32,826 bases of DNA from Candidatus Dactylopiibacterium carminicum (GTDB taxonomy: Bacteria; Pseudomonadota; Gammaproteobacteria; Burkholderiales; Rhodocyclaceae), in the NCBI RefSeq assembly GCF_014736495.1, contig NZ_MDUX01000041.1:1-32826 (forward strand). The letters are read 5' to 3'. The notes under the pieces were generated by a model, which worked only from the letters and a program-made list of their open reading frames with translations, had not been told where the DNA came from and did no database searches. This document shows positions 26,434 to 32,826 of the stretch, in pieces. The stretch's first letter is position 1. Every line of letters starts with the position of its first letter. A program made the position numbers and the translations under genes.

Positions 26434-27085
26434 TGAAGGTCTGGAGAAAAGCGCCCTGTTGCTGCTCACTTTGGGAGGCGATGAGGCTGCGGAAATCCTC
26501 AAGCATCTGTCGCCGCGCGAGGTACAGAAACTTGGCGCAGGCATGGCGCAGATGGCGCCTCAATCGCGTGAGCGCGTCGAGAAACTGTTGGAGGAACTTC
26601 AACTGCATGCCGCCCGTGGTGCGGATATCCAGCCGGATGAGGATGCCATCCGCGCCATGCTCACCAAGGCGCTTGGGGATGAGCGCGCGGCTAACCTGAT
26701 TTCGCGGGTGCTGCAGGGGTCCGATACCGCCGGCATCGAATCGCTCAAGTGGCTCGATGGCGCCACGGCAGCCGATCTCATCAAGAATGAACACCCGCAG
26801 ATCATCGCCACCATCCTGGTGCACCTGGAGTTCGACCATGCGGGCGAGATCCTGCGCCATTTCGACGATCGTCGCCGGAACGAGGTGCTGTTGCGCATCG
26901 CCACGCTGGATGGCGTGCAGCCCGCCGCACTGAAGGAGCTCAATGAGGCGCTCACCCGCGTTCTTTCGGGATCTGGTCAAAGCCTAAAGAAGGCCTCGAT
27001 GGGAGGGACACGCCATGCTGCCGAAATCCTCAACTTCGTCGGCACTGCGGCGGAAACGGCCATTCTTGACAATGTGCGGGAATAA
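26417..27085 (+). CDS. fliG: Flagellar motor switch protein FliG, N-terminal part, cut by an in-frame stop
   Basis: FliG couples the MS ring to the rotor C-ring and carries the residues that generate torque. This part has 222 residues: the N domain that binds FliF, the middle domain with the EHPQ motif (NEHPQIIATILVHL), and most of the first C-terminal subdomain. It ends at TAA 27083-27085 (codon 223) after ILDNVRE. The same frame then continues with family-like sequence (DPDLAQRILDEMFVFENL) to 27421, so the full gene would be 334 codons, matching the 331 of E. coli FliG. The torque domain is missing from this part. Explanations are a recent nonsense mutation, a sequencing error, or a split protein. 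ATG 26417 overlaps the end of fliF by 17 bases. Confidence 0.85.
   Translation: MAKDVNEGLEKSALLLLTLGGDEAAEILKHLSPREVQKLGAGMAQMAPQSRERVEKLLEELQLHAARGADIQPDEDAIRAMLTKALGDERAANLISRVLQGSDTAGIESLKWLDGATAADLIKNEHPQIIATILVHLEFDHAGEILRHFDDRRRNEVLLRIATLDGVQPAALKELNEALTRVLSGSGQSLKKASMGGTRHAAEILNFVGTAAETAILDNVRE
27083..27085 (+). other. In-frame TAA inside fliG
   Basis: The stop interrupts otherwise continuous FliG sequence without any frame change. A single substitution at one base (for example TAC, TAT, GAA or CAA in place of TAA) would restore the gene. The 11 codons after it keep the family pattern, which argues that the change is recent or an error. Confidence 0.8.
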
Positions 27086-27118
27086 GACCCCGATCTTGCC
27101 CAGCGCATCCTGGACGAG

Positions 27119-27421
27119 ATGTTCGTGTTCGAAAACCTCATGGATGTGGACGATCGTGGCATCCAGGTCATCCTGCGCGAAATCCAGGGCGATCAGTTGG
27201 TGATCGCGCTCAAGGGCGCGGCGCCCGAAATGCGCGAGAAGATCTTCAAGAACATGAGTACGCGTGCGGCCGAGATGCTGCGCGAGGATCTGGAAGCGCG
27301 CGGTCCGGTGCGCCTCTCGGAAGTGGAGGCGGCACAGAAGGAGATTCTCAAGACTGCACGCCGGTTGTCCGAGGAAGGGCAGATCATGCTCGGTGGAGGC
27401 GGCGACGATGCCTTCGTCTGA
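27119..27421 (+). CDS. fliG: Flagellar motor switch protein FliG, C-terminal torque domain part
   Basis: Same reading frame as the upstream fliG part. It begins at an in-frame ATG that is the Met of the conserved MFVF hinge. The 100 residues comprise the last FliG_C subdomain: FENLMDVDDRGIQVILREI, the charged helix used for stator contact, then FKNMSTRAAEMLREDLEARG and RLSEVEAAQKEIL. If translation restarted here, 33 bases after the TAA, a self-contained torque domain would be made. The ribosome binding site is poor (GGA four bases away), so efficient restart is doubtful. More likely this is the rest of a gene broken by one base change, or intact in reality. fliH follows after 32 bases. Confidence 0.7.
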   Translation: MFVFENLMDVDDRGIQVILREIQGDQLVIALKGAAPEMREKIFKNMSTRAAEMLREDLEARGPVRLSEVEAAQKEILKTARRLSEEGQIMLGGGGDDAFV

Positions 27422-27453
27422 TCCGACCATCCGTCTGAAGGCAGGAGTCACTC

Positions 27454-28155
27454 GTGGCTGATGTCATTCCGAACAATCAGGCGTCCGGTGCCTATCCGCG
27501 CCTGGCCTTCGAGCAGTTCGACGCGCCACCGCCCGCGCCCGAGCCGCCTGTGGAGCTTGTGCCGCAGGCTTCGCTTGAGCCTGAGGCGGGTGCGGAACAG
27601 CCTGCTGACGATGGTCCGCTGGAAATAGCGCCCGGGGTGCAGTTGCCTACGCTGGAAGAGATCGAGCGCATCCAGAGCGAAGCCCATCGCGAGGGTTACG
27701 CATTGGGGTACGAGGAAGGTTCCGCGCGCGGACGCATGGAGGCTGCCGAGCTGCACCAACTGTTGCAGTCGATGGATGACGCCATGGAGCGGCTTGATCA
27801 GGAGATCGCCGAGGAAGTCCAGGTTCTGGCCATCGAGATCGCTCGCCAGGTGTTGCGTGAAACCTTGGCGTTGCGTCCTGATGTGGTGTTGGGCGTGGTG
27901 CGGGAAGCGCTGTCTCAGTTGCCGCAAAAGGGGGCCGTGATCCACGTGAATCCAGAGGATCTGGAGTTGATGCGTCGCTTCGTGGCCGAGCATTACGAAG
28001 CGGTCGAGCACCGGGTGGTGGAAGATGCCACCGTGGAACGTGGCGGCTGCCTGATCGAATCCGCCGGCGGCCAGATCGATGCCCAGATCCAGACGCGCTG
28101 GCGCCGCGTGGTCGAAACCCTGACCCGCGATGCCGGCGGTTTTCACGAGAGCTGA
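27454..28155 (+). CDS. fliH: Flagellar assembly protein FliH
   Basis: Cytoplasmic stator-like protein that binds and restrains the FliI ATPase in the flagellar export apparatus; 233 residues. After a Pro/Glu-rich N-terminal third come the characteristic glycine repeats GYALGYEEGSARG (GxxxGxxxGxxxG, about residues 82-94). A long helical region and the conserved C-terminal domain follow, with ETLALRPDVVLGVVREALSQL, INPEDLEL-like (VNPEDLELM) and GGCLIES. The start is GTG 27454 with AGGAG seven bases before. The stop is three bases from the fliI start, so the two are in one operon. Confidence 0.93.
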   Translation: MADVIPNNQASGAYPRLAFEQFDAPPPAPEPPVELVPQASLEPEAGAEQPADDGPLEIAPGVQLPTLEEIERIQSEAHREGYALGYEEGSARGRMEAAELHQLLQSMDDAMERLDQEIAEEVQVLAIEIARQVLRETLALRPDVVLGVVREALSQLPQKGAVIHVNPEDLELMRRFVAEHYEAVEHRVVEDATVERGGCLIESAGGQIDAQIQTRWRRVVETLTRDAGGFHES

Positions 28156-28158
28156 GCG

Positions 28159-29571
28159 ATGGGTACGCGGGAGCATTTCGGTCCGGTCTGGCGCAATTTC
28201 CTGGAGGATTGCGGGACTGTGGTGCGCAATACTGCGCCCTGCCAGGTTCTGGGGCGGCTCACCCGCATCAACGGGCTGGTGATGGAGGCCGCCGGGCTCA
28301 AGCTCCCGCTGGGGTCGGGCTGCCGTATCCTGGTGCCGGGCGGCGGTACGGTGGAGGCCGAGGTTGTCGGCTTCAACGGCGACAGGCTCTACATGATGCC
28401 GACCGACGATGTTTTCGGGCTGGCCCCCGGTGCGCATGTGCTGGCCAATGAGCCGGTGCAACCCACCCCCAATGCCGCAGAGCGGGTGGAGCCGCGCCGT
28501 CGCGTATCGGATCGCGCCAAGCATCTGCCGGTGGGAGACGAGCTGCTTGGCCGGGTGGTCGACGGCGCGGGCCGCCCGCTCGACTCCCTGGGCCCCCTGG
28601 GTTCCACGCAGACGCGCTCCTTGCAGGCCCGCCCGGTCAATCCGCTAACGCGGGCCACCATCAGCCACAGCCTGGATGTCGGCATCCGCGCCATCAATGC
28701 CCTGATGACAATGGGGCGTGGTCAGCGCGTGGGCTTGTTCGCCGGTTCCGGCGTCGGTAAATCGGTGCTGATCGGCATGATGGCCCGTTTTACCTCCGCC
28801 GATGTGGTTGTGGTTGGCCTGATCGGTGAGCGGGGTAGGGAAGTCAAGGAATTCATTGAGCAGAACTTGGGCGCCTACGGTCTGTCGCGCTCCGTAGTGG
28901 TTGCTGCGCCTGCCGACACCAGTCCGCTGATGCGCCTGCAAGGGGCTGCCTACGCCACTACCATTGCCGAACATTTTCGGGATCAGGGCAAGCAGGTGTT
29001 GCTGATCATGGATTCGTTGACCCGTTACGCCATGGCCCAGCGCGAGATCGCGCTGGCCATCGGCGAGCCGCCGGTCACGCGCGGTTATCCTCCTTCGGTT
29101 TTTGCGCGCCTGCCGGCGCTGGTCGAGCGGGCTGGCAACGGTCCGGAAGGTGGTGGTTCGATCACTGCCTTCTATACCGTGCTGGCCGAGGGGGACGACC
29201 AACAGGATCCCATCGCGGACTCCGCGCGTGCCATCCTGGATGGCCACTTCGTGCTTTCCCGCAACCTGGCGGACCAAGGCCACTATCCCGCGCTGGATAT
29301 CGAGCAATCGATCTCGCGGGCCATGCACGGTCTGATCCGCCCGAGTCATTTCGACCTCGTGCGGCGTTTCAAGCAGCTGTTCTCGCGCTATCAGCGCTCA
29401 CGCGATCTGATTGCCGTCGGCGCCTATCAGGCCGGTAGAGATCCGGTGCTGGACGAGGCCGTGCGCATGTATCCGGGGCTGGAGGCTTTCCTGCAGCAAG
29501 GCATAGACGAACGGGCCGATTTCGAAGACAGCCTTGGAAAGCTGCACCAGCTTTTCGGCAAGACCCTGTAA
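28159..29571 (+). CDS. fliI: Flagellum-specific ATP synthase FliI
   Basis: Hexameric ATPase of the flagellar type III export apparatus, 470 residues, related to the F1 beta subunit. It has Walker [11 protein letters not shown] (about residues 196-205), the [10 protein letters not shown] segment, Walker [19 protein letters not shown], and [18 protein letters not shown] with [14 protein letters not shown], all hallmarks of this family. The N-terminal domain (about 1-110) is beta-barrel-like. The C-terminus ([13 protein letters not shown]) is typical. ATG 28159 is close to fliH. The next flagellar gene, fliJ, is 128 bases downstream, a longer gap than others in this operon. Confidence 0.97.
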   Translation: MGTREHFGPVWRNFLEDCGTVVRNTAPCQVLGRLTRINGLVMEAAGLKLPLGSGCRILVPGGGTVEAEVVGFNGDRLYMMPTDDVFGLAPGAHVLANEPVQPTPNAAERVEPRRRVSDRAKHLPVGDELLGRVVDGAGRPLDSLGPLGSTQTRSLQARPVNPLTRATISHSLDVGIRAINALMTMGRGQRVGLFAGSGVGKSVLIGMMARFTSADVVVVGLIGERGREVKEFIEQNLGAYGLSRSVVVAAPADTSPLMRLQGAAYATTIAEHFRDQGKQVLLIMDSLTRYAMAQREIALAIGEPPVTRGYPPSVFARLPALVERAGNGPEGGGSITAFYTVLAEGDDQQDPIADSARAILDGHFVLSRNLADQGHYPALDIEQSISRAMHGLIRPSHFDLVRRFKQLFSRYQRSRDLIAVGAYQAGRDPVLDEAVRMYPGLEAFLQQGIDERADFEDSLGKLHQLFGKTL

Positions 29572-29592
29572 GAACCTGTCACAGGAGGATTC

Positions 29593-29658
29593 ATGCTGAG
29601 CGCTAAGCCGGTTTCCCGGCATACACTTCCGGCTGTCGTGGCGGCGTCATGCATTTGA
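29593..29658 (+). CDS. Possible 21-residue leader-type peptide between fliI and fliJ
   Basis: ATG 29593 has a perfect Shine-Dalgarno, AGGAGG, at 29583-29588, at a four-base spacing. The frame runs for 21 codons (MLSAKPVSRHTLPAVVAASCI) and stops at 29656. It is not in frame with fliJ. The ribosome binding site here is much better than that of fliJ itself. It may be a translated leader, the remnant of an older fliJ start, or chance. Confidence 0.25.
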   Translation: MLSAKPVSRHTLPAVVAASCI

Positions 29659-29699
29659 AGCGCTGCTGCGTCCGCTTCTGAACGGTATCGGGATCGCCC

Positions 29700-30152
29700 A
29701 TGCAACACAGGACCCCATTGCAGGTACTCCAGGAACTCGCGCATGAGCGCGTGGACGAGGCTACGCGCAAGCTGGGCGAACTGATCGCCAGCGAGCATGC
29801 CGGAGAGGTCAAACTCCAGATGCTGCAGAAGTACCGGCAGGAATACCGTGATCGTTTCCTACAGGCTGCGCGTGGCGGTATCGATCCGGGAGGCTGGGCC
29901 AACTACAGCGCTTTCCTGGTCAAGCTGGACGAGGCCATATCCGCGCAGCAGGTGGTGTTGGAGCATTCACGTCATGCCACTGCGCGGGGCCAGCGGGAGT
30001 GGGCTTCGGAGCACACGCGCGCAAAGGCCTTCGACACGCTGACCGAGCGCCAGCATCGCCAGGAACAGCATCGCCTCAACAAGCGGGAGCAGGCGCAGAG
30101 CGACGAACACGCGATCAAGGCCTATACCCGCGGTCTGCAGGAAAACTCCTGA
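29700..30152 (+). CDS. fliJ: Flagellar export protein FliJ
   Basis: Coiled-coil protein of the flagellar export apparatus that sits in the FliI hexamer and helps carry export chaperones; 150 residues, the usual length. It is strongly helical and charged, starts TPLQVLQELAHERVDEATRKLGEL as in family members, and has the central YRDRFLQAARGGIDPGGWANY and a C-terminal basic helix. The start has only a weak GGGA upstream (about 29690), while a perfect AGGAGG lies more than 100 bases further up and serves another short frame. It is the last flagellar gene of this block in the window; fliK and later genes are not here. Confidence 0.9.
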   Translation: MQHRTPLQVLQELAHERVDEATRKLGELIASEHAGEVKLQMLQKYRQEYRDRFLQAARGGIDPGGWANYSAFLVKLDEAISAQQVVLEHSRHATARGQREWASEHTRAKAFDTLTERQHRQEQHRLNKREQAQSDEHAIKAYTRGLQENS

Positions 30153-30237
30153 TCGCCATTCTGGCGGGATAGTTTTCGCTCCGGGCTGGTCGGAGCCTTC
30201 CGGTATCATTGCCGGTCCGCTCCACCGCCACGCCATC

Positions 30238-30906
30238 ATGGAATTCGTTACCCATTTCATCGCATTGTTCGGCCAGTTCATCGATATCGTTCTGCATCTG
30301 GACAAATATCTGGCGCTTCTTGTAGCCGATTACGGCACTTGGATCTACGTGATCCTGTTCGTGATCATCTTCTGCGAGACGGGGCTGGTGGTCACCCCCT
30401 TCCTGCCTGGAGATTCGCTGCTGTTCGTGGCAGGTGGCATCGCCGCTGCGGGCGGGATGGATATCAACCTGCTGTCGTTCAGCCTGTTTATCGCTGCGGT
30501 GCTGGGCGACAGTCTCAATTTCTGGATTGGCAGCAAGGTTGGCCCGCGTGTATTCCAGTGGGAGCAATCACGTTTCTTCAACCGTCAGGCCTTCGACAAG
30601 ACGCATGAGTTCTTTGAGAAGCATGGGGGCAAGACCATCGTGATCGCCCGCTACATTCCTTTGGTGCGTACCTTTGCACCCTTCGTGGCGGGCGTCGCGG
30701 CGATGGACTATCGCCACTTCCTCCGGCTCAATGTGCTGGGGGGCGCCTTGTGGGTGTTCTCGCTTACTTACGCCGGTTATTTCTTCGCCAACATCCCGGT
30801 GATCAAGAACAATCTCAGTCTGTTCATCATCGGCATCATCCTGGTATCCCTGTTGCCGGTGATCATCGCCTGGCTGCGTAGCCGTGCGGCGGCCAGGGCT
30901 GCCTGA
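30238..30906 (+). CDS. dedA: DedA family integral membrane protein
   Basis: Inner-membrane protein of the DedA/SNARE-associated family, 222 residues with several hydrophobic segments. Diagnostic motifs are ETGLVVTPFLPGDSLLFVAG (about residues 45-64), GDSLNFWIGSKVG, FFEKHGGKTIVIARYIPLVRTFAPFVAG with the conserved arginines, and FLRLNVLGGALWV. Members of the family recycle undecaprenyl phosphate or other lipids across the membrane and affect membrane potential. Which subgroup this one belongs to cannot be decided here. It is one base upstream of purN, so the two are co-transcribed. No clear promoter was found in the 85-base gap after fliJ; a weak CGCCA-TTC-TGGCG hairpin is at 30154-30166. Confidence 0.9.
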   Translation: MEFVTHFIALFGQFIDIVLHLDKYLALLVADYGTWIYVILFVIIFCETGLVVTPFLPGDSLLFVAGGIAAAGGMDINLLSFSLFIAAVLGDSLNFWIGSKVGPRVFQWEQSRFFNRQAFDKTHEFFEKHGGKTIVIARYIPLVRTFAPFVAGVAAMDYRHFLRLNVLGGALWVFSLTYAGYFFANIPVIKNNLSLFIIGIILVSLLPVIIAWLRSRAAARAA

Positions 30907-30907
30907 C

Positions 30908-31552
30908 ATGAAGCGCATCGTCATCCTGATCTCTGGGCGTGGCAGCAACATGGAAGCCATTGCACGTGCCACCATTCCCGGCATGCAGATCGCTGCTGTG
31001 ATCTCCAACCGCCCGGATGCACAGGGGCTTGAAATTGCGCGAGCCCTGGGCATCGAGACCATTGCGCTGGACCACAAGACCTTTGCCGATCGCGATGCCT
31101 TCGATACTGCGCTGGCTGCCCGGATCGACGGTTTTTCGCCGGATCTGGTGGTGCTTGCAGGTTATATGCGTATCCTGACCGAGGCTTTCGTACGGCATTA
31201 CGCGGGCAGGCTGTTGAACATCCACCCGTCGCTGCTGCCGAGCTTCACAGGTTTGCATACCCATCGCCGGGCTATCGAGGCCGGCGTAAAGGTGGCGGGC
31301 AGCACGGTGCATTTCGTCACGCCGGAACTCGACAGCGGTCCCATCGTGATCCAGGCCGTAGTGCCAGTATTGCCTGACGATGATGAGGATGTGCTGGCTG
31401 CGCGGATACTGGCACAGGAACATCGCATCTATCCGCAGGCCGTACGCTGGTTCGTGGAAGGCCGTCTGCAATTCGACGTCCAGGGTCGCGTGCAGGTGCG
31501 TGAAGCCGGGCCCGCACTCACGGGCTGGAGCGCTCCGCCCGTGGAGATCTGA
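30908..31552 (+). CDS. purN: Phosphoribosylglycinamide formyltransferase
   Basis: Transfers a formyl group from 10-formyltetrahydrofolate to GAR in purine synthesis; 214 residues. It starts MKRIVILISGRGSNM with the phosphate-binding loop. The catalytic residues are Asn104 and His106 in NIHPSLLPSF, and Asp142 in TPELDSGPIV, matching Asn106, His108 and Asp144 of the E. coli enzyme. ATG 30908 lies one base after the dedA stop; an upstream in-frame ATG at 30884 lies inside dedA and adds residues not seen in the family. The DUF3108 gene follows after 11 bases. Confidence 0.97.
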   Translation: MKRIVILISGRGSNMEAIARATIPGMQIAAVISNRPDAQGLEIARALGIETIALDHKTFADRDAFDTALAARIDGFSPDLVVLAGYMRILTEAFVRHYAGRLLNIHPSLLPSFTGLHTHRRAIEAGVKVAGSTVHFVTPELDSGPIVIQAVVPVLPDDDEDVLAARILAQEHRIYPQAVRWFVEGRLQFDVQGRVQVREAGPALTGWSAPPVEI

Positions 31553-31563
31553 CGAGGGCCGAT

Positions 31564-32640
31564 GTGCGGTGTCCTGGCAGCCTGGCTACGGCCATCACGC
31601 TTTCCGTATTGCTGCATCTTGTCGGGCTGGTGAGCCCACCGTTGTGGGCGCCGCCTTTCGTCGAGCCAGAGGGCGAAGCGGTGCGACTGGAGGCGCGTTT
31701 GTCCAGCCCGCCGCCACCGCCAGCTCCCGCGCCTCAGCCTGTTCCAAAGCATGAACCGGCAGAATCGGTCATCCGCGCCGAGCCTGCGCCCGTGCCAGTC
31801 ACAGAGAGTGCTGCGATCGAAGAGTCTCCGCTGGAGACTCCCGAGATCGCTTCCGAATCCCCGCCGATAGAGGCGCCGGATTCCGGCGAGATACCTGCGG
31901 ATGCGTCCGCTCCGGCAGAAGCACCTATTCTTGCCGAGTCGTCATCGCCGGTGATCGACGAGCCTCCGGCAGCACTGGCTGCCGAGCGCCTGCCACGTCA
32001 GGGCCGGGTGCGCTATACGGGAACCGGTGGTGGCTTCATCAGTATCGGTGTGAGTGGCGAGGCGCGCTGGGAGCACGACGGCGTGAATCTGCACAGCCGT
32101 CTGAGCGCTGGCATCAACTCTCTGGACGGGCAGTTCGCGTTCGAGTCCGACAGCGTGCTGGCGGGGCCTAGCATCGTATCCACGCAAAGCCAGGACAGAC
32201 GCATGCGCAAGCACTCCAGTGCGCGTATCGATCAGGGCAGCGGTGTCGTCTATCTGGCCCGCGGAGACGATCGGCGCGAGCGGACCATCAAAGGCTTGGC
32301 GGTGGCTTTGTCAGCCTTGCCCCAGGCCATTGCGGTACTGGATGAAAGTCTTGAGAAAGCCGCACTGTTCGTGGTGGGAGATTTCTGGGTGGAAGATGCC
32401 CTGCTGGTAGCACGTGGGCCTCAGCGCCTGCGCCTGCCGCATGGCGTGATGGATACCCGGCTGTATCAGACCCGTACCAACAATGGATCCCAGATAGACA
32501 TCTGGTTGGCGCCGGCCTGGCAGAATGCCCCCGCGCGTATCCGTATCGAGATCAATGGCTGGGTCATCGACCTGCGTGCCGAAAGCGTCGAGATCAATGG
32601 CGAGATGTTGCTCAATGAGCCCGAGCCGGAACCGCAGTGA
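31564..32640 (+). CDS. DUF3108 domain-containing protein with a TonB-like N-terminus
   Basis: Envelope protein of unknown function, 358 residues. A membrane segment at about residues 8-27 (ATAITLSVLLHLVGLVSPPL) anchors it. A Pro/Ala/Glu-rich stretch (about 45-140) follows, as in proteins that span the periplasm. The C-terminal DUF3108 domain (about 145-350) begins at GRVRYTGTGGGFISIGVSGEARW and includes GLAVALSALPQAI and IDIWLAPAWQNAPARIRIEINGWVIDLRAESVEI. DUF3108 genes often follow purN in betaproteobacteria, and the 11-base gap here suggests one operon. The start is GTG 31564 with GAGGG five bases upstream; the ATG two bases before it is out of frame. Confidence 0.85.
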   Translation: MRCPGSLATAITLSVLLHLVGLVSPPLWAPPFVEPEGEAVRLEARLSSPPPPPAPAPQPVPKHEPAESVIRAEPAPVPVTESAAIEESPLETPEIASESPPIEAPDSGEIPADASAPAEAPILAESSSPVIDEPPAALAAERLPRQGRVRYTGTGGGFISIGVSGEARWEHDGVNLHSRLSAGINSLDGQFAFESDSVLAGPSIVSTQSQDRRMRKHSSARIDQGSGVVYLARGDDRRERTIKGLAVALSALPQAIAVLDESLEKAALFVVGDFWVEDALLVARGPQRLRLPHGVMDTRLYQTRTNNGSQIDIWLAPAWQNAPARIRIEINGWVIDLRAESVEINGEMLLNEPEPEPQ

Positions 32641-32696
32641 CGCTGCGGTGCCGGTTTGCGTGCAGCGATTTCATTGCCATAAGTATTTTTATTGTT

Positions 32697-32733
32697 GAAT
32701 CAAAAAGCAGAATTGGATTGTCTTTTTTGATTC
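32697..32733. repeat. A/T-rich inverted repeat downstream of the DUF3108 gene
   Basis: GAATCAAAAA (32697-32706) pairs perfectly with TTTTTGATTC (32724-32733) around a 17-base loop. The stem is poor in G and C, so it is at best a weak terminator; the first arm gives A-runs and the second T-runs. A second weak hairpin, CGCTGC (32641-32646) with GCAGCG (32662-32667), starts right after the stop. Confidence 0.45.
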
Positions 32734-32772
32734 CCCTAGTATTGAGCCATGGCCTGATTGACAGGCAATCCC

Positions 32773-32826
32773 TGAATCGCCCCGGGTTTCCTAGACAGCC
32801 CCGAGCTTCATGAAATACTGTTTTTC
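32773..32826. mobile_element. Terminal end of an IS3-like insertion sequence, cut by the window edge
   Basis: The element would begin TGAATCGCCCCGGG at 32773 and run out of the window. Its first 25 bases are the inverted counterpart of 31-55 at the other border (22 of 25 identical). CCC precedes it, as CCC follows the left copy. No transposase codons can be recognised in the 54 bases available. The IS3 family assignment rests on the look of the terminus alone. Confidence 0.6.

Noticed and set aside
27448..28524. Minus-strand frame of 358 codons opposite fliH and fliI
   Set aside because: Both plus-strand genes are well supported by family motifs and tight operon spacing.

Overview
This is a GC-rich stretch of a bacterial chromosome, most likely from a betaproteobacterium and plausibly a member of Rhodocyclales. 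Four things point there: the fleS-fleR-fliE / fliFGHIJ arrangement, the acyl carrier protein, ligase and decarboxylase trio of the exosortase-A type, the purN-DUF3108 pair, and the rpsO-pnp and glnB sequences. The assignment is inferred from gene content; no phylogeny was possible. Two pectate lyases from different families (PL3 and PL10) suggest an organism that degrades plant pectin.

Layout. Positions 1-55 and 32773-32826 look like ends of the same IS3-like element: the two 25-base termini match in inverted orientation at 22 of 25 positions, and each is flanked by CCC. Inside, a c-di-GMP phosphodiesterase response regulator (347-2617, +) converges on a PabB-PabC fusion and MltD (both -). 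Then come a secreted PL3 pectate lyase (6280-7206), a 15-repeat BNR/YCF48-like lipoprotein split by a one-base frameshift (7305-9409), rpsO and pnp, and the P-II gene glnB. A minus-strand ligase-decarboxylase operon lies opposite its acyl carrier protein gene. These are followed by a PL10 pectate lyase, murJ (-), rpsT, argF and a flavin reductase (-).

The flagellar block occupies 21613-30152. fleS and fleR (two-component sensor and sigma-54 activator) and fliE run on the minus strand. fliF, fliG, fliH, fliI and fliJ run divergently on the plus strand. A good sigma-54 promoter lies in front of fliE, the expected target type of FleR. fliG carries an in-frame TAA at codon 223, just before the MFVF hinge, so as written the torque-generating C-terminal domain is separated from the rest. 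The window ends with dedA, purN and a DUF3108 protein.

Most genes are ordinary housekeeping or flagellar genes. The points most worth checking are the two single-base lesions (fliG and the BNR lipoprotein), the matching IS ends at both borders, the ACP-ligase-decarboxylase set without an exosortase in sight, and several structured or palindromic non-coding stretches: the PL3 leader, the PL10 upstream palindrome, and the nested inverted repeat between mltD and pabBC.
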